From: Desulfurococcales archaeon
GTDB lineage: Archaea > Thermoproteota > Thermoprotei_A > Sulfolobales > Acidilobaceae
DNA: 64,000 nt
Reading direction: 5' to 3'
Assembly (NCBI GenBank): GCA_015521705.1
Contig: WANR01000036.1
Span: 84,763-148,762, forward strand
The notes beneath the pieces were generated by a model. The model worked only from the letters and a program-made list of their open reading frames with translations. It did not search any database and was not told the DNA's origin. A program made the position numbers and the translations under genes. This document shows, piece by piece, positions 8,551 through 17,647 of the stretch. Each line of letters begins with the position of its first letter. The stretch's first letter is position 1.

Positions 8551-9271
8551 TAATGTTGTAGAGCCTCTTAGGGGATCTACTATAGAGCCTAATCTTGGTG
8601 ATGCTTCTCTTACCCTCCTTTACTATCTCCACGAACCCTCTCTTCTCATCTAGAACCATCCTGACATCGCTGGGCAGAGGGAATCCTATAGCTGACTGCA
8701 TTACTAGACCCTTCAAGACTATGCCCTTCGCCGTTACTATGTAAGACTGGGGCATGTTGATAATCTTCACTATCCCCACCTTCTTCATGGCGTACAGCAT
8801 TGCGACATGGTTGATCATGAAAAGGCCTTCGAAGAAAATGAAAAACGCCAGGAAGTCAGCCAGCCTTTGCTCGCCTACGATCCCGTAAAAGAAGTCCGCG
8901 AGCCTGCCAGTGATGCCCCAGAGCGCTATGAAATAGCCTATGCTAAGGAAGGAGCCCAGGCTCGTATATAGCATAAACTTAGACTGTTCCTGTATTTCTG
9001 GTAGAAGCTTTTCATCCTTTGCTTGTAGCTCTCGTATATTATCCTCCTTATAGAGGATCTTTGAGGCTAGAACATCGTCGGGCCTCACCTTCCCCTGGCC
9101 TAGGGGCCCCTTGCTTCTCCTCGACTGTATAAAAGCGTAAAGGATCAGCAGGATGAAGACTACTAGAAACGTCTCAGAGGTTCTGCCCAGTAATGCTACT
9201 AGGGCCGAATAGACTAGGACGAATACCTGGCTTATTAATAGGCGTGCTCTGATATTTTCAATGTAGGCCAC
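8519..9271 (-). CDS. DUF2208-like archaeal membrane protein
   Basis: A 250-residue protein with four membrane helices: a pair at about residues 10-50, a cytosolic loop, and a second pair at about 100-165. The last third is soluble, containing VLDEKRGFVEIVKEGKR and a basic C-terminus. The layout resembles the archaeal DUF2208 family (no known function); I am only moderately sure of that name. The 3' end overlaps the phosphohexomutase gene by 32 bases in convergent orientation. Confidence 0.6.
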   Translation of the reverse strand: MAYIENIRARLLISQVFVLVYSALVALLGRTSETFLVVFILLILYAFIQSRRSKGPLGQGKVRPDDVLASKILYKEDNIRELQAKDEKLLPEIQEQSKFMLYTSLGSFLSIGYFIALWGITGRLADFFYGIVGEQRLADFLAFFIFFEGLFMINHVAMLYAMKKVGIVKIINMPQSYIVTAKGIVLKGLVMQSAIGFPLPSDVRMVLDEKRGFVEIVKEGKRSITKIRLYSRSPKRLYNIIRKHSPEIPA

Positions 9272-9386
9272 TACCTTCCACCACTAACAGAAGCTTGCAC
9301 CACTCCTAAATAATATTGGAACAGCCCGGTTTTATAGTATTAGGGAGAGCCGTCTCGCGGTTTAAACTTTGCATGCCCCACCGCTA

Positions 9387-9395
9387 CTTATAAGG
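9387..9395 (+). promoter_or_regulatory. TATA box for the amidohydrolase gene
   Basis: CTTATAAGG centred about 27 bases ahead of the TTG at 9417. This spacing predicts that transcription starts at the codon itself, which supports that TTG as the start of a leaderless message. Confidence 0.55.
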
Positions 9396-9416
9396 CCTGG
9401 AAATTAATGGGGCCTC

Positions 9417-10616
9417 TTGAAGCGCGGGGGAGGACTGTATCAAGGGCTGAAGAGAATGGGTACTAGGAGAGGTGTTGGCGGGGAGCAGTTGTCGATAAGG
9501 GCTGGTCTATTGCTTTACGGCGAAGATCTCCGGGTCCGGAAGGATTCTTGTATCTGGATTAGGGAGGGTATTGTGGAGTCTGTTGAAACATCTAGCACGT
9601 GCGACAGGCGGAGCATAGGTGGCCCTAGCATTATAGTGGTCCCCCAGCCCTCTAACTCTCACGTCCATTCGGCAGACCATGCTTTTACTGAATACGGCCT
9701 TGAAATGGGGCTAGAAGAACTCGTGTCCTACCCAAAGGGCCTAAAACATAGACTCCTGGAAAAAGCGAGGCCCGAGGACCTGGTAAGAGCTATTAGAGAC
9801 TACTACTTGCTGGCATGGAGATACGGGCTAGGAGCGGTCTCAGATTTTAGAGAGGGTGGAGGCCAGGGCTGCATTCTTGCCAAGAAAGCTGCAGTCACTA
9901 TCCCCGAGGGGACGAATATCGTGGTTCTGGGAAGGCCAGGCCCCTTATGGCCTAGTAGGTGCGACGGTCTTGGAGTATCTAGCCCCTTGGACTACAGTAT
10001 CGAGGAGCTAGTAAGAGAGGCTTCGAGATTCGATATAACGGCGGCCCACATAGCTGAGAGTGAGGAGGCTAGGAGGAAGGGCGACCTAGAGCTGGCCATG
10101 GAGGCCGGGATAAGGATAGCGGTTCACGGGATTTTCCTTGATTACAGCGATTTACTAGCCATGAAAGAAAAGTCCATGGGTCTAGTGGCCTGTGTTAGGA
10201 GCAACATGTGGCACGGGGCAGGCATCCCACCCATAAGGGACATTATAGAGACTGATGTGAGCCTTGGCTTGGGGACGGATAACGCGTCATGGAACACCCC
10301 AGACATTTGGGAAGAAGCCAGAGCTTTCCTTCTAGCTGGCAGGTATCAAGGAGTAAAGGAGGAGAAGCTAGTTTCGAAAACTCTCAGCGCCCTCTTCATC
10401 GAAGGATACAAGATGCTAGGCCTCAAGCCTAGAATACTAAAAGAGGGGGAGCCCTCTAGGCTATTAATGGTTGCAGACATGGGGGCGGGGCTCTTAAACT
10501 CTGTAAACCCTAGAGCTGCAATAATTAAGAGAACGGGGGCAGGCAACATAGTCGCTAGAATAGACGACGGGAAAGTCACGTGCCTATCTAAAATTGCACC
10601 GACGAATATGTGCTGA
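9417..10616 (+). CDS. Amidohydrolase-family metal-dependent hydrolase
   Basis: The protein (399 residues) belongs to the amidohydrolase superfamily related to chlorohydrolases and cytosine/adenosine deaminases. The metal-binding HxH appears as NSHVHSADH near residue 82, later histidines lie at TAAHIAE and IAVHGIF, and the acidic ligand is in GTDNASWNTPD near residue 284. Residues 20-75 form the small beta domain seen in this subfamily, with a matching C-terminal part after 340. The substrate is unknown; deamination of a purine or pyrimidine derivative is a reasonable guess. The TTG start is supported by a TATA box 27 bases upstream, although an internal start near residue 24 is possible. Confidence 0.8.
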   Translation: MKRGGGLYQGLKRMGTRRGVGGEQLSIRAGLLLYGEDLRVRKDSCIWIREGIVESVETSSTCDRRSIGGPSIIVVPQPSNSHVHSADHAFTEYGLEMGLEELVSYPKGLKHRLLEKARPEDLVRAIRDYYLLAWRYGLGAVSDFREGGGQGCILAKKAAVTIPEGTNIVVLGRPGPLWPSRCDGLGVSSPLDYSIEELVREASRFDITAAHIAESEEARRKGDLELAMEAGIRIAVHGIFLDYSDLLAMKEKSMGLVACVRSNMWHGAGIPPIRDIIETDVSLGLGTDNASWNTPDIWEEARAFLLAGRYQGVKEEKLVSKTLSALFIEGYKMLGLKPRILKEGEPSRLLMVADMGAGLLNSVNPRAAIIKRTGAGNIVARIDDGKVTCLSKIAPTNMC

Positions 10617-10632
10617 GAGAGCACGTCCTATA

Positions 10633-10654
10633 GATCTCTCTAAAGTTAGAGATC
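10633..10654. terminator. Hairpin between convergent genes
   Basis: A perfect 7-base inverted repeat, GATCTCT and AGAGATC, with an 8-base loop, lies 17 bases after the amidohydrolase stop and about 120 bases after the nuoH stop (which comes from the other side). It could mark the end of one or both transcripts; no long U-tract follows, so the role is a guess. Confidence 0.3.
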
Positions 10655-10776
10655 ATGATCTTGCGCCTCTGTCCAGCTTCCTACAGGCTTGGAGCGCTTC
10701 ACTTTACAATTGAACCAAACGCATAGAAGTGTACGTGTCCAATAGTTCCGCGAAAACAGTTGGAAGCTTGAGCGCC

Positions 10777-11805
10777 TCAGAGTAGTAGATTCTCTATTAT
10801 GCCCAGTCCTAGCCCTATTAGTGCCAGTGGGAAGACGTATTTCCATGCGCCCTCTAGTGCTTGGTCTAGCCTGAACCGTGCGTAGACCGCTCTCAGAAAG
10901 CTGGCCACCAGCATTACTATGAGGGCTTTGGCTAGAACTACTATTGTTGGGATTAGGTAGCCAGCTACCAGGCCGTCGCCCGGCTGCACGGGTAGCCACC
11001 CTCCCAGGAAGAGGATCGCTATGAGTATTGAGAGCGCGAATCTCCTAAGATAGTTGGCCCCCATGTTGACACCGTAAAGTATACCAGAGTACTCTGAATA
11101 GGGGCCTGCTACAACCTCGTTCTCAGACTCGGGTATCTCGTATGGGAACCCTGAAGTCGACATAACGACTGCCAGGAAAGCAGCTATAAACGCTAGCGGG
11201 TTGAGTAGTATGAACCATGTGAGAGAGGCCTGGGCCTCGACTATGTCGACCATGTTGAAGGTAGACAGAGTAGCTGCTGGCGCCAGCATCGCTACTATTG
11301 CTATCAGCTCGTAGGCAGTTATCATGAAAGCCTCTCTTACACCCCCTATTACTGCGAATTTATTGTTACTGGCCCACCCTGTAAGGACTATGAAGAGAGG
11401 CGCTACTGTGGAAAGAGCTAGCGCTATGAGCAAGCTGTTTTCCATCGGTATCGGCCAGTAGGCAGGGTTACTAGTGAAGGGAACGGCCCCTAGCGGGATT
11501 ATGGAGAGCACTGCTGCAACCACCGGGGCCACTACGAATATCGCCGCATCTACTGTTCTAGGTATTATGGGTTCCTGGAAGGCGTACCTAACCAGGTCGG
11601 CTAGTGGCTGAAGTAGGCCGCCTAGCTGAGGCGACACATGGTAGGGGCCCAGCCTTCTTTGCACGCGTGCTGCGGCCTTCCTTTCAAACCATATAGTAAT
11701 AACCACTATGATCAATGATACTATGAGCCCTACTACTAGCACCTGGAAAATGGGCGGATAGAACACTATGTCTAAGAGCAGCTGTAGCAGACTCATGGCG
11801 ATCAC
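10777..11805 (-). CDS. nuoH: Complex I subunit H (NuoH)
   Basis: NuoH (342 residues) is the membrane subunit that links the quinone site to the proton-pumping arm. About eight membrane helices are visible. Family motifs include FERKAAARVQRRLGPYHV, the short loop after the first helix, the GGLLQPLADLVRY segment, and the acidic region YEIPESENEVVAGPYSEYSG, which lines the quinone channel. It is the last gene of nuoABCDH on this strand, and its start overlaps the end of nuoD by four bases. In most genomes nuoI follows; here nuoI lies about 20 kb away on the other strand. Confidence 0.95.
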   Translation of the reverse strand: MIAMSLLQLLLDIVFYPPIFQVLVVGLIVSLIIVVITIWFERKAAARVQRRLGPYHVSPQLGGLLQPLADLVRYAFQEPIIPRTVDAAIFVVAPVVAAVLSIIPLGAVPFTSNPAYWPIPMENSLLIALALSTVAPLFIVLTGWASNNKFAVIGGVREAFMITAYELIAIVAMLAPAATLSTFNMVDIVEAQASLTWFILLNPLAFIAAFLAVVMSTSGFPYEIPESENEVVAGPYSEYSGILYGVNMGANYLRRFALSILIAILFLGGWLPVQPGDGLVAGYLIPTIVVLAKALIVMLVASFLRAVYARFRLDQALEGAWKYVFPLALIGLGLGIIENLLL

Positions 11806-13061
11806 CGATCTGCCTCAGGCGGGAAGTAGTCTATGCTCCCATAAATAGCTGGCAGATCCATGACTCTATGCCCAGGCACTATGTACTTAAATACCGGGAG
11901 GTTTCTGAAAGACGGTGATACTATCCTTACCCTGTAGGGCTTAGTCGAGCCGTCGCTCTCGACATAGTAAATTATCTCGCCTCTAGCAGTCTCTCCTCTA
12001 GCTACAGCCCTGCCTGGGGGAACCTTGAGGCTCGCGAATATAGGTAATAGCTTGATCCTCCCCGTCTCCTGGTATACCTTCTTCCAGAGCGGGGGGGATT
12101 TCTCCCAGAATTTAGGGTGCATCGGTGCTTCCCTCTCCCTGGTCTCTAGCCATGACACGCACTGTTCTATAATGTTAAGGCTTTGCTTTATCTCCTCGAT
12201 CTTGACATAAGTCCTAGCCAGGGAGTCCCCCTCCGTGTATACTGGGATCTCGAAGTCTAGCTCTGGGTAAGCGTCATAGCCCTCTGCAAGGCGGGCATCA
12301 TATTTAATGCTGCTCCCCCTTGCCGTAGGCCCTACCAGCCCCAGTTCTGCGGCGACCTGCCTGGGTATGACGCCCACGCCTTCAAGCCTATCCCTCACGA
12401 CGGGGTTCTCGAAGAATATTTTCTCGTATTCCGGAAGCCTTTTCCTCATGTACCTTACAGCCTTCCTAGCCATCTCGGGGAATCCCTGGGGCATATCCCT
12501 TTTGACGCCGCCAAAGACGGGGTATGAATGCGTTTGCCTAGCCCCTGTGAGCCTCTCGGCCAGGTCTATGAATACCTCTCTGTCCCCAAAGGACCACATG
12601 TACATGGTGGAGTGGCCTATGAATATACCCATTATGCCGAAACCGTAGAGATGGGCGGCTATCCTATTGATCTCGCAGAGTAGTGATCTTAGATACTTGG
12701 CCCGGGGCGGCGGGTCCACGCCGAGTAGTTTTTCTACGGCCCTGACGTAGGGTACTGTGACGTTGCAGGCATCGTGTATGGCCATTCTTTCGAATAGGGG
12801 GATGTTTTTGATGTATTCCCTGCCCTCTGCAAGCTTCTCCATGGTTCTGTGGACATAGCCTATGTCGGGGTCTATGTCGACTATGACGTCTCCGTCTATC
12901 CTTGTTATGAGCCTCATGTGGCCGGAGCCTGGGTGTTGGGGGCCTATAAAGACCTCGTAGACCTCCTCTTCTATCTTCCTGACCTTGAAGCCTGGAAGCC
13001 CTATCTTGGCCCCTGAGCTGGGCTCTTCGCGGGCTTCTGGGTCCTTCATACGTTTTTCCAC
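11802..13061 (-). CDS. nuoD: Complex I subunit D (NuoD, 49 kDa homologue)
   Basis: NuoD (419 residues) forms the quinone pocket with NuoB. The N-terminal GPQHPGSGHMRL holds the His of the HP/HS loop, followed by VDIDPDIGYVHRTMEKLAEGR; the C-terminal end reads YGSIDYFPPEADR, the place where [NiFe] hydrogenases carry a metal-binding Cys pair that is absent here, as expected for complex I. The gene lies one base after nuoC and overlaps nuoH by four bases, so the block is tightly coupled. The first 25 residues are a charged extension of low conservation. Confidence 0.96.
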   Translation of the reverse strand: MEKRMKDPEAREEPSSGAKIGLPGFKVRKIEEEVYEVFIGPQHPGSGHMRLITRIDGDVIVDIDPDIGYVHRTMEKLAEGREYIKNIPLFERMAIHDACNVTVPYVRAVEKLLGVDPPPRAKYLRSLLCEINRIAAHLYGFGIMGIFIGHSTMYMWSFGDREVFIDLAERLTGARQTHSYPVFGGVKRDMPQGFPEMARKAVRYMRKRLPEYEKIFFENPVVRDRLEGVGVIPRQVAAELGLVGPTARGSSIKYDARLAEGYDAYPELDFEIPVYTEGDSLARTYVKIEEIKQSLNIIEQCVSWLETREREAPMHPKFWEKSPPLWKKVYQETGRIKLLPIFASLKVPPGRAVARGETARGEIIYYVESDGSTKPYRVRIVSPSFRNLPVFKYIVPGHRVMDLPAIYGSIDYFPPEADR

Positions 13062-13062
13062 C

Positions 13063-13569
13063 TCACTTGGGCTTCCTTATTATTGGTTCCTCTTTGACTA
13101 TGAACTCTTTCCTCAGGGGCTTGAGCTCTGCTATGTGGGGTGCGAGCAGTAAGAGTCTCAGGTCAGGGTGGCCCTCGAACTCTATGCCAAACATTTCGTA
13201 GACCTCTCTTTCCTGGAAGAGAAGGCTTATCCATACATCTGATAGCGAGGGTAGCTTTGCCTTGTCCCTTTTCACGGTTGTTGAGAGCGCTATAAGCCCT
13301 CCTGACAGCTCCTCTGAGAGATAGCTCGAAACTATATACATTGCCTTGAACTCGCCCTTCTTTATGTAATCCACTATAGTTAGGGACTTAACGTGGTCGA
13401 ACCCAGCGTTCTTGAGTCTTAGAGCGGCCTCTCTTAGAGACTCTAACGGGACGCTGACCTCTACATATCCCTTCTCCCTAGAGATTGAATAGTTTATGCC
13501 CTCGAGGGCTTTAGAAACGAGTCCTTCCAGGTCTACGGTCTCCTGTTCCCCGCTCAACCTCTCCACCAA
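13063..13569 (-). CDS. nuoC: Complex I subunit C (NuoC, 30 kDa homologue)
   Basis: NuoC (168 residues) is a hydrophilic subunit of the connecting arm. The conserved signature is visible as FQEREVYEMFGIEFEGHPDL near residues 114-133, followed by LLLAPH and PLRKEF at the C-terminus. The domain is of normal length and is not fused to NuoD. It overlaps the end of nuoB by 16 bases. Confidence 0.93.
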   Translation of the reverse strand: MVERLSGEQETVDLEGLVSKALEGINYSISREKGYVEVSVPLESLREAALRLKNAGFDHVKSLTIVDYIKKGEFKAMYIVSSYLSEELSGGLIALSTTVKRDKAKLPSLSDVWISLLFQEREVYEMFGIEFEGHPDLRLLLLAPHIAELKPLRKEFIVKEEPIIRKPK

Positions 13570-14147
13570 GAGCAGACGTCTTCTTTAGGCTTCACGTACT
13601 TCATGTCCGGCCTCCAACCCTCTTCTACCCACTTCCCAGCAATGCTCTTCTCGCGTATTTTGCGTTGGAGCGTTACTATGGCCCTTGCAACAGTCTCTGG
13701 TCTAGGTGGGCATCCGGGCAGGTACACGTCTACCGGTACTACCTGCCATGGCTTCACTATGTTATAACTGTTATAGAATATGCCACCGTCTAGAGAGCAC
13801 GCCCCCATGGCTATGACGAATTTCGGCGGGGGCATCTGCTCCCACGTTATCCTAAGTGCACACGCCATCTTGGTAGTCACGGTTCCCTCTATTATTATCA
13901 TATTAGTCTGCCTCGATCCAACCCATGGCAGGGCACCATACTGCTCGGCGTCAAACCTGGGGCTCCACGTGGCGGCGAACTCTGTGCTGCAACAGCTAGT
14001 TGTTAAATGGACGGGCCAGAGGCTGAAAGCAGTTGCCCAGTCAACGAGTCTTCCGAGCTTCATCTTGCCCAGCAGTAGTTCACGGGCCTTCCTAGCGCTC
14101 TCGTCTATGTTGCCCACGTAGATCTTTGCCTCCTCCATCTTGGACAC
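13554..14147 (-). CDS. nuoB: Complex I subunit B (NuoB, 20 kDa homologue)
   Basis: NuoB (197 residues) carries iron-sulfur cluster N2, the last redox centre before quinone. All four cluster cysteines are present: the adjacent pair in TSCCSTEFAA, one in AMGACSLDGGIF, and one in LPGCPPRPE. The rest of the fold, including LPWVGSRQTNMIIIEGTVT, is typical. It lies 13 bases downstream of nuoA and overlaps nuoC. Confidence 0.96.
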   Translation of the reverse strand: MSKMEEAKIYVGNIDESARKARELLLGKMKLGRLVDWATAFSLWPVHLTTSCCSTEFAATWSPRFDAEQYGALPWVGSRQTNMIIIEGTVTTKMACALRITWEQMPPPKFVIAMGACSLDGGIFYNSYNIVKPWQVVPVDVYLPGCPPRPETVARAIVTLQRKIREKSIAGKWVEEGWRPDMKYVKPKEDVCSWWRG

Positions 14148-14160
14148 AGTAACTCACCCC

Positions 14161-14568
14161 CTATTCTAGGATCCACTCGCTAACCCTGCGGGACTCTCTC
14201 ACCGCGTATACTAGTAAGGGGGTATAGGCGGCTAAGAATATGCCGTATATAGTCGCGAGGCTTCCATAGTATCCCTCAGGGGCTAGGAGGAGGAGTGCGA
14301 GAAGAATAATGGCCGGCTCTACTGCTAGGAATATTATTAGGAACCCGAAATACTGCATAGATACCGTTCTTCTAGCCTCGCCCTTCATGGGATTACCCGA
14401 CTCGTATCTAGCGTACTTGTACTTCTCGTTCTCCAAAACGTCTGGTCTGGGCAGCGTCAGGCGGCGTAGTAGTCCAAGGACTAGTATAAGGGCTATAATG
14501 GCTATCAGGGGCACTACTACAAAAGCCACTGCGGCTTTTACCAAGTAGCTCGAAGCATCTAGGGGCAT
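14161..14568 (-). CDS. nuoA: Complex I subunit A (NuoA)
   Basis: NuoA (135 residues) has three membrane helices (about 10-33, 68-93, 100-122) and the conserved cytosolic loop between the first two, here KYARYESGNPMKGEAR. It opens the nuoABCDH operon. A TATA-like GATTAAATGG about 40 bases ahead of the ATG and a GTGGTG element close to it are compatible with the operon promoter. Confidence 0.92.
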   Translation of the reverse strand: MPLDASSYLVKAAVAFVVVPLIAIIALILVLGLLRRLTLPRPDVLENEKYKYARYESGNPMKGEARRTVSMQYFGFLIIFLAVEPAIILLALLLLAPEGYYGSLATIYGIFLAAYTPLLVYAVRESRRVSEWILE

Positions 14569-14636
14569 CTGTTACACCACATGGATCCGCTTCAACCCAG
14601 GCCATTTAATCAGTCTTCCGCCTAACTTGTTCGACG

Positions 14637-16850
14637 CTAGGGGCCCAGCAGGTCGCTAAGCCTTGGAGGCGAGGGTGGCAGGCCCTTTCTCTGCCTAATC
14701 TTCTTTATGAGGTCATCCAGCATCGAGTCGGGCACGGGCGCCCACCTGCTAAACTCTGTGCCCCAGAAAGCTCTTCCAGCGGTGGCGCTTCTCAGCTCGC
14801 CTGCCAGGTCAAAGCTTTCCGACACCGGGATTTCAGCTATGACTCTGGCAACTAAGCCCTGGCTCTGCACGTCTAATATCCTGCCTCTCTTCCTCGAAAG
14901 GACTGCCGCTATGGAGCTCACGTAGTCCATGGGGGTTCTTATGTCTAGCTTCTGGATGGGCTCTAATAGGCTGGGCTTAGCCGTTAGTATACCGGCCCAT
15001 ATAGCGTTCCTAACGGCAGGGTAGATCTGGCCGGGACCCCTGTGAGCAGGATCCTCGTGTATTATGGCGTCGTGGAGTATGACTTTAACCCCTCTAACGG
15101 GCTCTGCCGCTAGTGGCCCTTCTTTCAGTGCTATCCTGAACGCAGCTATTATAGTGTCCTTGACTTCCCTCAGGTGCTGGACCCCAGCTGTTTTGTCGAC
15201 GAAGACGTTTATGTTCTCGTCTATGGCCCAGATCTTCCTGGCCTCGTCGTAGTCCCACCCTGCCTTGTCGCTCAACAGTCTTGCTCTTTCCCTGAAGTCC
15301 TGGTCCTCCGTTACTACCCCGTTTTGTATCAGGCTAATAGTTTCCTCGTTTAGGGGCTCTACGCTCAGGTAGAACTTGTTATGCTTGTTGGGGCTTTTGC
15401 CCTCGAACACTTCGCTACCAGCCCTGACTGTTTCCCTGTAGACAACTATGGGCGGGCTCGCCTTCACTTCTATGCCGTAATTCTCCTTCAGTAGGGTGAG
15501 CGCTATTTCTAGGTGTAGAGGGCCCATACCAGAGATCAGGTATTCCCCTGTTTCCTCGTTAATCTTGACCTGAAGGTTGGGGTCTTCAATCGACATTTTC
15601 CTTAGAGCCTCTATCATCTTGGGGAGATCCTGGATACTCTTAGGCTCGACGGCTATAGTCACTACGGGCTCGCTGACGTATCTGAGCTGCTCGAAGGGTG
15701 CAGCCTTGTCCCAGTAGTTGGCGTCTACTATGGTCTCGCCGGCCCTTACGTCTTCCAGGCCCATAACGGCAGCGATATTTCCTGCTGTGACTTTCTTGGT
15801 GACTTCTCTGAAGGGCCCCATGTAGAGGCTTACCTGTAACACTCTAGCTTTTTTACCAGCCCCTATTATGTAGACCTCCCTTCCGGGCTCCAGGGTTCCC
15901 GAGAAGACCCTACCGGTAGCGACGAAGCCTGTCCTCTCCACCCTGACGTCGTTCACCATGAATACTAGCGGGCCATTGGCGTCGGCGTTAACCATTGCCT
16001 GGCCTACTTCACTGTTAATATCTCCCTTCCAGATCTTTGGTATCCTATACCTTTGGGCCTCTTTGGGGTTTGGCACGAACTTGACCACCATGTCGAGGAG
16101 GGTCTCGTGTAGTGGCATGAGTTTCGAGAGCCTGGCTATCGCCTCTTTATCCCCGGTCTCGTAAGCCTTGATTATTTCCTGGAACGTTATCCCCTTCTTT
16201 TTAACCATAGGTATTGATATGCCCCACTTGTCCTTGGCGCTTCCAAAAGCTACTGTTCCCTCGGCCGGGTTGAGCTTCCATTTTCTCCTGAAGTCTGGCT
16301 CCGCGTAGAGGTCTATCAGGTTATTTATGTCCCTTATTATCTCTATGAACCTCTCCTGGATCTTCTCGGGTGTCAGCTTTAGCTCCTTTATGAGCCTGTC
16401 AACCTTGTTTATGAAGAGGAGCGGCCTAACCCTTTCCTCTAGCGCCTGTCTGACTACAGTCTCGGTCTGCGTCATGACTCCCTCCACGGCGTCAACGACG
16501 ACTATAGCTCCGTCCAGGACTCTTAGGCTCCTAGTGACTTTTCCTGAGAAGTCTACGTGGCCCGGCGTGTCTATGAGGTTTATCACGTAGGGTTTCCCCC
16601 CGTACTCGTGGTAGAGGCTTATGTTGGCTGATTTCACGGTTATTCCCCTCTGTTTCTCGACAGTCAGGTAGTCTAGGGCTAGGGCTTCGCCGGCCACTCT
16701 CTCGGATATTATACCTGCAGCTGCTAGCAGGGAGTCGCTTGTCGTCGTCTTTCCGTGGTCTACGTGGGCTATAATCCCTATGTTCCTGACATTCTCTATG
16801 TTAGCCATTATCTTCTCTATCTCCGATACTACCTTCACTCTTGCACTCAT
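14637..16850 (-). CDS. fusA: Elongation factor 2 (aEF-2)
   Basis: The translocase GTPase of the ribosome, 737 residues. GTP motifs: [10 protein letters not shown] at 27-36, [12 protein letters not shown], and NKVDR. Domain IV contains the diphthamide loop, [15 protein letters not shown], with the His that is modified; the Dph6 gene that completes this modification lies at 55641-56318. The ATG is preceded by a strong GGTGGAGG site and a TATA box around 16886-16897. It diverges from the prefoldin gene, from which it is separated by about 140 bases. Confidence 0.98.
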   Translation of the reverse strand: MSARVKVVSEIEKIMANIENVRNIGIIAHVDHGKTTTSDSLLAAAGIISERVAGEALALDYLTVEKQRGITVKSANISLYHEYGGKPYVINLIDTPGHVDFSGKVTRSLRVLDGAIVVVDAVEGVMTQTETVVRQALEERVRPLLFINKVDRLIKELKLTPEKIQERFIEIIRDINNLIDLYAEPDFRRKWKLNPAEGTVAFGSAKDKWGISIPMVKKKGITFQEIIKAYETGDKEAIARLSKLMPLHETLLDMVVKFVPNPKEAQRYRIPKIWKGDINSEVGQAMVNADANGPLVFMVNDVRVERTGFVATGRVFSGTLEPGREVYIIGAGKKARVLQVSLYMGPFREVTKKVTAGNIAAVMGLEDVRAGETIVDANYWDKAAPFEQLRYVSEPVVTIAVEPKSIQDLPKMIEALRKMSIEDPNLQVKINEETGEYLISGMGPLHLEIALTLLKENYGIEVKASPPIVVYRETVRAGSEVFEGKSPNKHNKFYLSVEPLNEETISLIQNGVVTEDQDFRERARLLSDKAGWDYDEARKIWAIDENINVFVDKTAGVQHLREVKDTIIAAFRIALKEGPLAAEPVRGVKVILHDAIIHEDPAHRGPGQIYPAVRNAIWAGILTAKPSLLEPIQKLDIRTPMDYVSSIAAVLSRKRGRILDVQSQGLVARVIAEIPVSESFDLAGELRSATAGRAFWGTEFSRWAPVPDSMLDDLIKKIRQRKGLPPSPPRLSDLLGP

Positions 16851-16885
16851 TCCCTGACCGCCTCCACCAGTTAGAGCGATCGATA

Positions 16886-16897
16886 CGTTTAATAAGG
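16886..16897 (-). promoter_or_regulatory. TATA box for the EF-2 gene
   Basis: CCTTATTAAACG on the minus strand, about 41 bases ahead of the ATG at 16850. This would give a leader of about 15 bases holding the GGTGGAGG ribosome binding site. Confidence 0.5.
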
Positions 16898-16958
16898 ATT
16901 TATTAGGCGCATACCAGCCATCCTATCCCAGTAGCCGTAGTCCCCGTAGTGTGTTTAG

Positions 16959-16967
16959 CTTATAAAC
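16959..16967 (+). promoter_or_regulatory. TATA box for the prefoldin gene cluster
   Basis: CTTATAAAC lies about 27 bases ahead of 16990. Transcription would then start just before the prefoldin coding region, leaving a leader of only about ten bases ahead of the TTG at 17002. Confidence 0.5.
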
Positions 16968-17001
16968 CTTCAGCCTGTGTAAAGGGAGTGGGGTGCTTGT
17001 T

Positions 17002-17373
17002 TTGGTAGAGAAGGTCCCGCCTGACGTGGAGGCTAAGTATAACAAGTACGTCCAGCTAAGGGAGACCCTTAACGCTGTAGTCCAGGAGAGGCTCAATGTT
17101 GAGGGAACCATAGCCGAGATAGACAGCATTGTGGAGAAGCTCAGAGACCTCCCGGAGAACGCAGAGCTCTACAGGATGTTCGGCTACGTGCTCGTTAAGA
17201 GTACTAGGGATGAAGTCCTCAATGAGCTTAACGAGAAGAAGGAGGACCTGGAGCTGAGACTCAAGGCCCTTAAGAGCCAGGAAGAATCGCTCAAGAGAGA
17301 GATCGAGAAGCTGGGTGAAGAGCTCAAGAGGCTTCTCAGTGGCAGGATGGGTGCCACAGGTATTGGAGGCTAG
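17002..17373 (+). CDS. pfdB: Prefoldin beta subunit
   Basis: Prefoldin is a hexameric jellyfish-shaped chaperone that hands unfolded proteins to the thermosome. The protein (123 residues from this start) is two long coiled coils joined by a beta hairpin (YRMFGYVLVKST), as in the beta subunit. I chose the TTG at 17002 because GGGGTG lies six bases ahead and the first residues, VEKVPPDVE, match where family members begin; a GTG at 16993 is also in frame. The 3' end overlaps the DUF3194 gene, and the DHH and XPF genes follow, so this is the head of a four-gene operon. Confidence 0.92.
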   Translation: MVEKVPPDVEAKYNKYVQLRETLNAVVQERLNVEGTIAEIDSIVEKLRDLPENAELYRMFGYVLVKSTRDEVLNELNEKKEDLELRLKALKSQEESLKREIEKLGEELKRLLSGRMGATGIGG

Positions 17374-17647
17374 CGCCGATCAAATAGTCGAGGCGCTGGA
17401 GGCTGCGGAGCGCAAGGCGAGAAGCATCCTCATAGAGGAGCTGGGCGAGGAGGCGTCCAGGTTTGTAATAACGTTGAGGATCGACTATGACAGGTCAGGT
17501 GTTTCAAGGCTCGTCATAGATGTTGAAGCCAGCAGGCCCAGGCATAGGTGGGTTGACAGGGTAGTGGCTAGAGCCGTCAGAGAGGCTAGAAAGGCCTTCG
17601 AGGAGATGCTCTTTGGCTTATCAGGAAGTCCTAGAAGCTCTGACTAA
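17351..17647 (+). CDS. DUF3194 family protein
   Basis: A small archaeal protein of about 98 residues, alternating charged helix and beta strand (SRFVITLRIDYDR, LVIDVEASRPRHRW). It matches the DUF3194 family, often found beside prefoldin beta, with no known function. The frame could start as early as a GTG at 17315, but starts at 17339 or 17351 give the normal length and put the beginning just ahead of VLEASADQIVEALEAAE. It overlaps both the prefoldin gene and the DHH gene, which suggests coupled translation. Confidence 0.7.
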   Translation: MPQVLEASADQIVEALEAAERKARSILIEELGEEASRFVITLRIDYDRSGVSRLVIDVEASRPRHRWVDRVVARAVREARKAFEEMLFGLSGSPRSSD

